DNA from: a bacterium
GTDB lineage: Bacteria; CLD3; SB21
Direction of reading: 5' to 3'
Length of the DNA: 64,000 nucleotides
NCBI GenBank assembly: GCA_019695335.1
Contig: JAIBAF010000014.1
Location: 1 to 64,000 of the forward strand
Part shown: positions 18,503-27,645 of the stretch, piece by piece
Position numbering within the stretch: position 1 is the stretch's first letter
How the letters are laid out: each line of letters opens with the position of its first letter
Position numbers and translations under genes: made by a program
Notes under the pieces: generated by a model
Database searches by the model: none
What the model was told of the DNA's origin: nothing
What the model saw: the letters and a program-made list of their open reading frames with translations, nothing else

Positions 18503-19594
18503 TTATACAGCAACGGGTTCGTTGGTTGTTTTTATATTAAAAGAACTGGATTTAATTTCTTCCTTCTCGAAAACTTCTACCTCCAATCCCTCAGAACAAT
18601 TGGTACAAATCGGTATTTCTTTTCGCTTTCTGAAAATTTGATTTCTGAATTTTGCATACTCGCTATTTTTCCAGATACGACGCATTCCTCCGTCTGAAAA
18701 AATGTTTCCCAATGGATATTCAGCGTTTTTATCAAAACAACACGGCGAAACGGTTCCATCCCAATTAATAACGGGGCATAGTAATACCCATCTGCAAAAA
18801 TTGATCTCTTCTATACGTGCTTTGAATCGGCCGTTGCCGTCCAGTTCATACCGTCTATATTTTTCGTTTTTAGGTAAAAACTCCTCCGCTTGTTCATCGG
18901 TATAAACTTGAGCTGTTTTAAACGATAAGACCTGAACACCACACTCTTGCCCCAGTTGTCGTATCGCTTCAAATTCGTGTTCATTATGTTTCATAACAAT
19001 GAATTGCAGTTCAATAACGGGTGTTTTACTTCCTAATTTTTTTTTTGAATCAGAAACCGCAAGGAGACCTTTGTATACCTTTTCAAATTTTCCGTTGACT
19101 CGATATTTCTCATAGGTCTCTTGTGATGCTCCATCTACAGCGACTATCAAAGTGCTTAGTCCTGAACGTACAATATTCTCAGCGTTTTCAATTAGAAAAT
19201 GCCCGTTGGTACTGGTCATGGTTTTTATTCCCCGATCAGTAGCATATCGAACCATCTCGGTAAATTGCCGGTTAACAAAAGGTTCACCTTGGCTCCATAG
19301 AGTCAAATGAACGAGATACCTTCCCATCTCATCTATCAACTTTTTGAATTTATCCAAATCCATTAAACCATCTTCACGTGTCATTAATTTGCTTCCAGTT
19401 ATACACAAAGGACAGCGCAAATTACAGATATTAGTAGGTTCGACCATCATTAAAAACGGATAACCAAAAACAATATTCTTGCGCGTTATTTTGCATACTC
19501 CATAAGAGAAAAAAACAAGTAACATGTTTGGTATTTTCCATAAATTTCTAGGACGTGATAGTATATCGATAATTTCTGTTAAGATGTAATTCAT
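18503..19594 (-). CDS. Radical SAM/SPASM domain protein
   Basis: Protein of 363 residues. The radical SAM cluster motif is CNLRCPLC (Cys57, 61, 64). The C-terminal SPASM-like region has INFCRWVLLCPVINWDGTVSPCCFD split over about 255-285 and a late ICTNC pair, indicating auxiliary iron-sulfur cluster ligands. SPASM proteins mature peptides or modify enzymes, yet no small precursor peptide gene is seen next to it. It heads the - strand run that ends in glgA. The substrate cannot be named. Confidence 0.88.
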   Translation of the reverse strand: MNYILTEIIDILSRPRNLWKIPNMLLVFFSYGVCKITRKNIVFGYPFLMMVEPTNICNLRCPLCITGSKLMTREDGLMDLDKFKKLIDEMGRYLVHLTLWSQGEPFVNRQFTEMVRYATDRGIKTMTSTNGHFLIENAENIVRSGLSTLIVAVDGASQETYEKYRVNGKFEKVYKGLLAVSDSKKKLGSKTPVIELQFIVMKHNEHEFEAIRQLGQECGVQVLSFKTAQVYTDEQAEEFLPKNEKYRRYELDGNGRFKARIEEINFCRWVLLCPVINWDGTVSPCCFDKNAEYPLGNIFSDGGMRRIWKNSEYAKFRNQIFRKRKEIPICTNCSEGLEVEVFEKEEIKSSSFNIKTTNEPVAV

Positions 19595-19878
19595 AATTTT
19601 ATTACAAAAAAGGATTTATCCATGATAATGCATTTATTATGTAAAATCAAGGTAAGATAAATCTCTTAGGTTAATAATTATAGCGTAGTAGTAGTAGTAT
19701 GTTATGTTGTGAATTTGTTAATAACAGACGGATGGGCATTGTTTTTATTTGATTTAATTTTAGAAAATAACGATAGAAATTGTTATTAAAACTGATCTTA
19801 TTGTTATTTTAACATTTTAAACACAAGTATGATGCAATTTATATACGAAAGATATACACCTATTCACCGATTATAATA
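19595..19878. promoter_or_regulatory. AT-rich intergenic region upstream of the radical SAM operon
   Basis: This 284-base gap holds no credible gene. It should contain the promoter for the - strand operon and the 3' end of the sprA transcript. TTGTTATT occurs at 19780 and 19801 (exactly 21 bases apart, two helical turns), with a near-inverted copy AATAACGA at 19766. A short GTA repeat (five units) lies at 19685-19699. No clear intrinsic terminator for sprA is seen. Confidence 0.35.
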
Positions 19879-22800
19879 TCATGTTCCAATTGAAATGTTA
19901 ATATTTATACCAGCCAAGACACGAGTGATTTTTCCCGCAATTAGACTCTTATTGCTTTCGTATTTGAAAAACATTCCACCCGTCAGTCGACTGGTGAATG
20001 AATAGTCTACTCTAGGTTCAAGCGACCAAATAGTGGCTTCATCGGTCTTTTTCTTTTCAGGAATTTCTAAAGTTGTGTTGTAGTTAAAAGAAAGTCTCTT
20101 ATTGTATGCAAAAGTGTTTGAAATCCGTATTTCGTTGTTGAGTTGTTTATTTTTCAAAAACCACAATGGCAAACGGAATCCGCCACGTTTGACATAAGAT
20201 AATGTAGAGGTTATAGACTTGGAATTGGTCGTCTGCCTAGATTTTTGTTGTGTATTTTCGATGTTTGTGTTGGTAAAAGTAATATTCTGCGTAATTCCGC
20301 CTTTCCACATAATATCAAAACCCATTTGCGGAAAAGTTTTGTTGGTGCTTATGTTGTCTGTAACAAATTTTCTACCATTACTTACAAATTCTTTACCTGG
20401 AATTCCTCCTATTGGCTTATCGCTTTTATATTCAGTAAAAAACATAGTCTTTTTCGAATTATAGTTGAAGTTGAAATTAATATTGTTTGTGAGACCGCTC
20501 ATAAGATTAAAGATCGGCCAACGACCAATATTCGACGCTCGAAGTGTAAGATCATAAAATATTGGTAAAGGAGACGACTGTAGCCACGGAAATAACGTCG
20601 AAGTTGTTTTTGTTCGCGTCTCAATATTGTTAGTACCAATTCCACGGCTTTCCGTATAATCAAATCGAAGATCTACAGTGAAATAAATAAAATTGAAACC
20701 GTACGTAAATCCATAATTTAATGTTTTGCGGGCCTGGTAAGTAAAGAGTCCTTGGCTTTGATAAATTCTGTTTTTATTAAATTGTTCTATTGTATCAAGG
20801 TTGAAACTAAAAAGATTATGAAGAAAATCGCTATTGGGTGTTGTAGTATAGCCGAACCACGTCATTGATGGGTCGGGGCGTTGATCAAGTCCACTCAAGG
20901 TAACCGAATTATCAAACGATGTGTTGAAACGAACATCATTAATCATGTTCAATGCCTTTTCGGTCAAAGACCCGAACTTTCGGGAGATTTTCTTGAAAGT
21001 ATTTTCTGATTGAGTAGAATCTTGCGTTTCTTGTGTTTCAGAGCCCCCCGAGCTTAAGCTTTTGAATTTGTCTCTTCTTCCGCGACGCCCACTTTCCTGC
21101 CCACCAGTTGGCTGCTTTTGTTTACCACTTCCTTCAATCGATTCACCCACAGATGATATGAAATTTCGAATACTATAGGTCATATCCAATTGTATTCGTC
21201 GCGTTAATTGAGAAGCTTGATTAAATCGTGTTTGCGGTGGCCGCTGGCGGACAATCGAATGCGTCGAAGTGTAGGTAAGAGTATGAGTTAGGAATCGAAA
21301 TGATGTCGGAGAGTAAGAGAGATTAAAAGAATTTGCTGTTGAATAATCTCGATTAAAAATCAAAGAATCAGGATCATTTTTTCCTTTTATTGTATCAATG
21401 GCTGTCCGATATTCAAAATCATCGAAGCCGTCAAATGGGTTAAGTCCTTTTGTTATGCCTTTTAGAATTTGTCCGGAAGACAGGCCACGTAGGTCTGACT
21501 GATATTTGACGGCGATCGTTGAGTTCAAAGATTGCCAAGGGCTTATTCCTAAGGAGTAACCTCGAGTGGCCGTCAAGGAGTTAAAGAAAGGTTTTTTGAC
21601 AGGTAAACCTTGCGCGTCGCGTTCAGTAGTTTCTGTTCGAGTAGATGTCAAAGAAAAATCAGTCGATAAATTGGTTAGCAAACTGTAATTGAAGTCTGTT
21701 TCTTGAATATTTTTAAAAATTGAGCCAATGAATGGAGTCTCAGCCAAAGGCATCCATTTGAAAACTTTTAACGATCGTTTCTTGACTCCCATATTGTAAG
21801 CTGTCGCACTCGTCCAATTAGTATTTTTGCTGTTGACAACGGTGGGAGATTTCGACTCAGAAACCGTATAATTGAAGTTGGATGTTAGATTGTCTATGGT
21901 ATATCGAAGCAACCAAAAATTGTTTTCATTTTTTGATTTTGAGAAACTCAGACTGAAACCACGAGATGTATTGATAGTGCGTATTCGAGAATCGAAAGTT
22001 TCTGCGATCGAAATCTGAGTGCCGACACTATCTTGTTCACGTTCAAGTCGGCTAATATAACTAGTATCGCCTTCAATGGAGTTTAAATAGTTTAAGCTAT
22101 CTGTAATTACAAATGCGCGATTCCGCAGAGATTCTAAATTCAATCCGTTTTGTTTTCTGGCATCTTTAACGAGAATATCGTTATTAGGTACGTATTTTGG
22201 ATCAACTTGGCTATGATTAATGTTGAAAGTGAGTGGTAAATTGATTCCCCAGCGTTCGATGTAAAATTTATGAAGATTGACACCTCCACTAAAATTCCAA
22301 TTTCGTGCATTTCCTGAATTTGCATCAAATCGCTGATCAATAGTTCGAAATTCTGAAGTTCGATATTGTATTAATCCGCTAAATGAAGCAAAGTCCGCTA
22401 AATTAAAAACCAATGCGGCTTTAGCGGCATATCCAGGAGCGTCATTGACATCCGATACGCGAAGCTCATTTACCCAAATTTCACCAGTGTAAGGTGTCGA
22501 ATTTCCATCGTTAGTCGCTCCTATATATAATTGTCTGATAGAGGCTATTGATGGATTACCTTTGATGCGGAGGATTTTTCCATCACCTAAATCAAATGTT
22601 TTTGTGTTTAAAGAATCCGGAGAAACCGAGGCATCAAATTTCTTTTTGGATAAATCTGAAAAATCGATATTGATTGAATTTTTGCTTTCGGCCCAATCGG
22701 CAAATAAAGGTTGTTCAATTTCGAAATAATTATTTTTGTCGCCTCCAAAACGGAAGAAGAATTTTATAGGACTTTGGTTAGTCTGAGTATCTTCGACGGG

Positions 22801-25800
22801 TAATGTAAGATTACCACGAGTGTCACCATGAACAAACATGCGCATTCGTCCATAATTACGCAAATCCGATGATTGTATGTTTTTAACAATTACAGCCGAT
22901 GCAGTAGATGGCAAATTATTGAGTTTAAGAGACAAAGACTGTTCTTTGACTTGCCTGTCGCGGTTATTACCAGCCTGTCCTGATATATATTCATTTTTAA
23001 CACTACGGGGTTTATCATAAAAAGAAGTTTCTTCTGTATTTGCATAAGAAATTTCGACAATTTTAGATGCATCATCAGCATTTATAGGTGGTATACTCGG
23101 AGGCAGAACAAGTCCATTGGCATTTTCTTCAGGAAAGGTCCATTCACTACTTACAAATTGCATTTCGGCCAGTTGAAAAGAAATAATCGAAGCGTCATTT
23201 GTTTCAGGAGATACCCACAATCGTGCGTTCCTGATATTTTGCAAACTGGGATTGTTTATAGCGGTATCCGGTCTTGAAATTGGAATTCTGTAGAGACGCC
23301 AATTAGGATCTTTACCTTTTCCAATAACTAAATTAGTGTCAGAACTGTTAGGATCTATTGAGAAAGAATACCTAAAAAATGAATTGTTCAGATCGATGAC
23401 ACCATTACCGTCCAGATCTTCTGTATCACCAAATTTTGTAATACCATCTACTTCATTGCCGGTCACGTTTTTTTCGATACCATTTACTTTTATTTGATCA
23501 ATATTGCCATCGCTAATCGCTTTTTTGATATCATCAACGCCTTCCAATTTTGCTTGAAACGGATTCCAATCGTCGCCGAAAGGATCTTCAGTTGAAGCAT
23601 TTATAACACCCCATGGATAGATAATTTGTAGGCTATCAATAATTCGTTGTTGATCCACGGTTACATTTGTTGAACCGGGAATAATACCTAAACTTCTCAA
23701 AATGCTATCTTCTTTTACATTTGAAAAATTATCCAATCCAATGTCTTCGTCATCGCCGATAGCAATTTGAAGGCCGGATTTAATTTCCTTATCTAATTCA
23801 TTGTTTCCATTCTGGTCTTCTGAAATTGCACCCAGATCAATTGTAACTCTGGTTTTTTGATTGGTCTCATTTTTGATCCAAAGTTCAATAAATTTGGTTT
23901 CTGCAAGCTCTTTTGCGGCTGAAATAGAAAAACCTTTCATAATACCACCCCATGACTCTGAAATTAGAGAAGGATTTTTTGTTTGGGGTTTAAGCGCAAC
24001 TTCTAAAATGGTTGTTGTTTCACTATTGTTTACATCGATTTGGCTTAAGTCTTGTTTCTTAACTTGATTTTGAAACCATATGAATTTGCCTCGCATAGAA
24101 GAATCTTTGAACGCTGGCGTGCTGGATAAAATCCATGATCGTCGGGTCGTTCCTAGCGGGAATGTTCTTTTGACAGCTTCAAAATCGTCTATATAGGCAA
24201 CACCGTTTTCGTTTTGTCGAATAAGACCATTGCTGGTATTGGGATTTGGAAGTATTTTTGCATATTCTGCACGAATATTAATTTTCGATGGTTGATTCGA
24301 GGAAATTAATGGGATATAGTTTACAAAATTTGTCAGGTATTTTGCGTTGAACTCAAGATTAGTATTAACATCCCAGACAAAATTATTGTATGGCTCTTCA
24401 CCTAATTGAACTCGCTTGTTGATTGTTGACTGGCTTTGAAATAATGCTGTCGTCCCAATAAATGAATTCTGCCCAAAACCGTGCTCCGATAAATTGTACT
24501 CTGCACGAGCCCCAAAAATAGATTTTTTATCAATCTGAAAAAGCTGTGCTTGCTCATAGTTAATTTCAAGATCGGCAGTTGGTAGCAAAGCGGCCTGATT
24601 AAGTAATTCAATCGTTCCAGAAAAATAGTCTATTACATAATCCACGTCTTTTTGTAAAGATGTACCATTGAGGATTACTTCTTCACTGCCTTCAAGCACA
24701 TTAAATCCCAAGTTGATAGTGCTTGTTTTTTTTGTAGTCGTTAGTTCTATTGAAAATTGATTTGCGGTTCTGTTTTTTTGCTCGCTTAGGCCGCCTCGAT
24801 CAAGATCATAAAAGTTGGCGAATCTTACTGAATCGGTTCCAATAACTGAAGGATATGCTTCGTTTAAAAATCCGGATAAATTATTTAAACCCGGGTCAAA
24901 AGGTCGCAATCTAGGAAAGATTAAATAACTTCTTCCAAAGTCGATAACGTCCTTATCAACTATATTATCTGGTCCGCCGGAATTTTCTCCAACTTCGTCA
25001 ATATGCAAGATTTCCATGATGCCTCGAGATTTATTGTCGGCATCATTCACGACGGTCAGTTCATTATTAATTCCATTAGGTTTGAATTTTATTTTAAGGG
25101 TACGAGTCTCTTCTTCGGATAAACCCGGTGCTCCAAAATCATATATATTTTTAAGTTCAAGATTCCATGTTGGATGTGAAGGACTAGGATTATTTGACCA
25201 AATCATTTTTAAAAGTAAGTTGGTAGTATCAGTATTGCCAATTTCATTACCGTCTTGGGTTTGAAACCAAACAGCTAAAATTTCTCCCAGTTGTACCGGT
25301 GTTGCCATTGTTATAATACCAAGCCGTGAGTCATAAGTATATTCAGCGCCTTTTACCATTTCTAGAAACCATCCGGATTGAGCTGTAGCATCAAGTTGCT
25401 TAAGCGTTTCAAAATTAAGATTAACACTGTTGGGGTCGGCAAGAATTCCGTTATTCGTAAGAGCAGTTCCTTGAATACTACCAGGAACTTTTTGGTTGTT
25501 TTGAGAGGCTTTGAAAACCTTTATTGCAATAATTTCTTTTTCAGGAAAGTAAGTATGTTGATAACGGGCCTGATAACTTTCATAATTGTCTCTGTATGAG
25601 TTGTCAAGAAAAAAGAATTTGGCTTTAGCATATTCATAGGAAGATCTTTTGATGGTTGTACCTTGCTCAGAGCCGCCCTTAAATTTGAGTTTTGTTTTTT
25701 CACCGCGTTGTAAACTGGCGATCGTGGTGAGATTAAGGTTGGCCAATTTAAAAAGCGCTTTTACTCCAAACAACCCTTTGTTTTGTCCGCCGGTTGTTAC

Positions 25801-26799
25801 GAACTCTGTTCCCGGGAGCGAAAGGTCTATATTACCCGCTTCAAGTTTTTGTAGGATTTCGTCGTCAAATCCTGTGTATGTCAGTTTGATATTGTTTTCA
25901 AAATCGAACTCACGTTCGCTGTCTTGATCGAAAAGAATTTCTACTTTTCGGCCAATTGTACCGCGCAGATTGAACTGCTGTTTTTGTTCGAATTTAGGAG
26001 TGAATTGAGTTGTTTTTCCCGTAGTTTGATTCTGGTTTGAAGATTTTTCACTTGCGCCTGAAACGCTTAAGTTGATGTTTCCGGTTGCATCGACTGCAAC
26101 CTCATCGCCGCCAAATATTTTTTGAAATGTTTCATTGGTCGTAACTGTAGCCGAAAAAAGTCGGACCGCGCCCCCTGTTTTCTCCTCTTGTTTTGATAAG
26201 CTGTTTGTTACAGATTTTGTAAACGAACTTCGAATTTCGTTTGTAAAATTTTCTCTGAAATATTCTTCTCGGTCAACTATGGTTTCTTCTTTGAAAGAGT
26301 TCGTGTATTTCCCTCTACCATACCGGTCTTGGAAAATGTAAAAATTCTGAGCGGTATCGATTTCTGTATTTAAAGCATAATTGGGCAATAAAGTTTGTGT
26401 TTGTGAGAAGTCAATCGATGGGCCACGTAACAGAAAGAAATTGTTATTTGGATTTAAAGAAATGGCTGAAGAATAGCTGAAAGGATACAATTGAAAGCTT
26501 GATTGAGTTACAGACGAATTTTCGAACAAATCGGCTTCGTCAATAATCGTTTCCGATACAATATGATGCATGTATCCGTTAATGCCGAATTGGTCGGCAA
26601 AAGCCGACAAAAGCCCCGTTAAGTAGTTTTCTGCTTCTTGTACAGATTCGTTTTCAGAAGTTAAAGAATCAAGAATTCCGGTTGAATCAATTCTTACAAT
26701 AGAAGAATCGCTCTGAGCATATGATGGATGGCAAAAAAGAAGAAGAAAGAAGATCGAGAATAAAGTATAAATTCTCACCGACAGAGGCAGTTTTTTCAC
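19879..26799 (-). CDS. sprA: SprA-family cell-surface translocon protein (type 9 secretion)
   Basis: Giant outer-membrane protein of 2306 residues with an N-terminal signal peptide (ends near SYAQS). In flavobacteria SprA forms the 36-stranded barrel through which type 9 secretion substrates leave the cell and is needed for gliding. Family-like features are the repeated paired segments such as LRGTIGRKVEILFDQDSE and FDFENNIKLTYTGFDDEI with KLEAGNIDLSLPGT, the ENGVAYIDDFEA segment and a long beta-rich C-terminal half. No other gld/spr/por genes are in the window, and no gene here shows an obvious type 9 C-terminal sorting domain. It sits next to rsmG at the origin cluster. Confidence 0.88.
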   Translation of the reverse strand: MKKLPLSVRIYTLFSIFFLLLFCHPSYAQSDSSIVRIDSTGILDSLTSENESVQEAENYLTGLLSAFADQFGINGYMHHIVSETIIDEADLFENSSVTQSSFQLYPFSYSSAISLNPNNNFFLLRGPSIDFSQTQTLLPNYALNTEIDTAQNFYIFQDRYGRGKYTNSFKEETIVDREEYFRENFTNEIRSSFTKSVTNSLSKQEEKTGGAVRLFSATVTTNETFQKIFGGDEVAVDATGNINLSVSGASEKSSNQNQTTGKTTQFTPKFEQKQQFNLRGTIGRKVEILFDQDSEREFDFENNIKLTYTGFDDEILQKLEAGNIDLSLPGTEFVTTGGQNKGLFGVKALFKLANLNLTTIASLQRGEKTKLKFKGGSEQGTTIKRSSYEYAKAKFFFLDNSYRDNYESYQARYQHTYFPEKEIIAIKVFKASQNNQKVPGSIQGTALTNNGILADPNSVNLNFETLKQLDATAQSGWFLEMVKGAEYTYDSRLGIITMATPVQLGEILAVWFQTQDGNEIGNTDTTNLLLKMIWSNNPSPSHPTWNLELKNIYDFGAPGLSEEETRTLKIKFKPNGINNELTVVNDADNKSRGIMEILHIDEVGENSGGPDNIVDKDVIDFGRSYLIFPRLRPFDPGLNNLSGFLNEAYPSVIGTDSVRFANFYDLDRGGLSEQKNRTANQFSIELTTTKKTSTINLGFNVLEGSEEVILNGTSLQKDVDYVIDYFSGTIELLNQAALLPTADLEINYEQAQLFQIDKKSIFGARAEYNLSEHGFGQNSFIGTTALFQSQSTINKRVQLGEEPYNNFVWDVNTNLEFNAKYLTNFVNYIPLISSNQPSKINIRAEYAKILPNPNTSNGLIRQNENGVAYIDDFEAVKRTFPLGTTRRSWILSSTPAFKDSSMRGKFIWFQNQVKKQDLSQIDVNNSETTTILEVALKPQTKNPSLISESWGGIMKGFSISAAKELAETKFIELWIKNETNQKTRVTIDLGAISEDQNGNNELDKEIKSGLQIAIGDDEDIGLDNFSNVKEDSILRSLGIIPGSTNVTVDQQRIIDSLQIIYPWGVINASTEDPFGDDWNPFQAKLEGVDDIKKAISDGNIDQIKVNGIEKNVTGNEVDGITKFGDTEDLDGNGVIDLNNSFFRYSFSIDPNSSDTNLVIGKGKDPNWRLYRIPISRPDTAINNPSLQNIRNARLWVSPETNDASIISFQLAEMQFVSSEWTFPEENANGLVLPPSIPPINADDASKIVEISYANTEETSFYDKPRSVKNEYISGQAGNNRDRQVKEQSLSLKLNNLPSTASAVIVKNIQSSDLRNYGRMRMFVHGDTRGNLTLPVEDTQTNQSPIKFFFRFGGDKNNYFEIEQPLFADWAESKNSINIDFSDLSKKKFDASVSPDSLNTKTFDLGDGKILRIKGNPSIASIRQLYIGATNDGNSTPYTGEIWVNELRVSDVNDAPGYAAKAALVFNLADFASFSGLIQYRTSEFRTIDQRFDANSGNARNWNFSGGVNLHKFYIERWGINLPLTFNINHSQVDPKYVPNNDILVKDARKQNGLNLESLRNRAFVITDSLNYLNSIEGDTSYISRLEREQDSVGTQISIAETFDSRIRTINTSRGFSLSFSKSKNENNFWLLRYTIDNLTSNFNYTVSESKSPTVVNSKNTNWTSATAYNMGVKKRSLKVFKWMPLAETPFIGSIFKNIQETDFNYSLLTNLSTDFSLTSTRTETTERDAQGLPVKKPFFNSLTATRGYSLGISPWQSLNSTIAVKYQSDLRGLSSGQILKGITKGLNPFDGFDDFEYRTAIDTIKGKNDPDSLIFNRDYSTANSFNLSYSPTSFRFLTHTLTYTSTHSIVRQRPPQTRFNQASQLTRRIQLDMTYSIRNFISSVGESIEGSGKQKQPTGGQESGRRGRRDKFKSLSSGGSETQETQDSTQSENTFKKISRKFGSLTEKALNMINDVRFNTSFDNSVTLSGLDQRPDPSMTWFGYTTTPNSDFLHNLFSFNLDTIEQFNKNRIYQSQGLFTYQARKTLNYGFTYGFNFIYFTVDLRFDYTESRGIGTNNIETRTKTTSTLFPWLQSSPLPIFYDLTLRASNIGRWPIFNLMSGLTNNINFNFNYNSKKTMFFTEYKSDKPIGGIPGKEFVSNGRKFVTDNISTNKTFPQMGFDIMWKGGITQNITFTNTNIENTQQKSRQTTNSKSITSTLSYVKRGGFRLPLWFLKNKQLNNEIRISNTFAYNKRLSFNYNTTLEIPEKKKTDEATIWSLEPRVDYSFTSRLTGGMFFKYESNKSLIAGKITRVLAGININISIGT

Positions 26800-26979
26800 G
26801 CAAGTACCTTTACAAAATCAGAAGATTAAAACGATTTGAATAGAAACGATCATGTTCAATAAGATATGAACGTATTAGAAAATTGTAGAAAGGTGCGTGA
26901 AAAATAATCTCCAGTTGATACGACGGTTAGGCGTATAAATTTTACATATAAGAATTCTTCAATTCAAGGAAAAAATATT

Positions 26980-27642
26980 TTATAAATGCTGGATTGTAAT
27001 AATAACCCCATCTCCTCCATATGAAAAAGGAAGCTTCTCCAGAGGATAAACGTTAAGTTTGTAATCCTTACTCTTCTTATGAAATAAATCGAGCTCTTCC
27101 TGAAAACTCTTTCCCTTTAAAAACACCAAAGTTCCGCTTTGGTTGATTAAAGGTTCGGATAAGAAAAGAAGTTTATCTAACCGTGCAACTGCCCGCGCTG
27201 TAACAAAATCAAATTCATTAAGAAAATCTTTTGAAAGATTTTCAACTCTCTTATTAACGATCTCTATCTTTTTTAAATTAAGTTTTGAAACGAGGTCATT
27301 TAAAAAATTAGTTTTTTTTGTAATGGAATCGACTAGAAAAAAATGAGATTGAGGAAATAAAATTTTTAAAATAATTCCAGGAAATCCGGCGCCCGAACCT
27401 ATATCAATAATTTTATCAGTTGGGGAAAATTTTAAAAGATGAGCGATGAGAGCTGAATTTAGAAAATGCCTTTCCAGAATATTTTTTTCATTACGGGAAA
27501 TAAGATTAAATTTCTTATTTTCTTCCAACAAAAATTCAAGATACAACTCAAACTGTTCTTTTTGTTGAGGAGTAGTTTTAAGAATATAATTATCAATTGT
27601 TTGAAAAAAGTCATTGAATTTAAAATCAATATAATTAACCAT
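26980..27642 (-). CDS. rsmG: 16S rRNA (guanine-527-N7) methyltransferase
   Basis: Class I SAM-dependent methyltransferase of 220 residues modifying G527 of 16S rRNA. It shows the family N terminus (LYLEFLLEENKKFNLIS), the SAM-binding DIGSGAGFPGIILKI and VTARAVARLDKLL segments. It lies 3 bases downstream of mnmG in the classic mnmE-mnmG-rsmG order. parA/parB, which often follow, are replaced here by sprA. The local DNA is very AT-rich. Confidence 0.95.
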   Translation of the reverse strand: MVNYIDFKFNDFFQTIDNYILKTTPQQKEQFELYLEFLLEENKKFNLISRNEKNILERHFLNSALIAHLLKFSPTDKIIDIGSGAGFPGIILKILFPQSHFFLVDSITKKTNFLNDLVSKLNLKKIEIVNKRVENLSKDFLNEFDFVTARAVARLDKLLFLSEPLINQSGTLVFLKGKSFQEELDLFHKKSKDYKLNVYPLEKLPFSYGGDGVIITIQHL

Positions 27643-27645
27643 TTA

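Noticed and set aside
19685-19699. Five-unit GTA repeat
   Set aside because: Too short for phase variation and not within a coding or clear promoter element.
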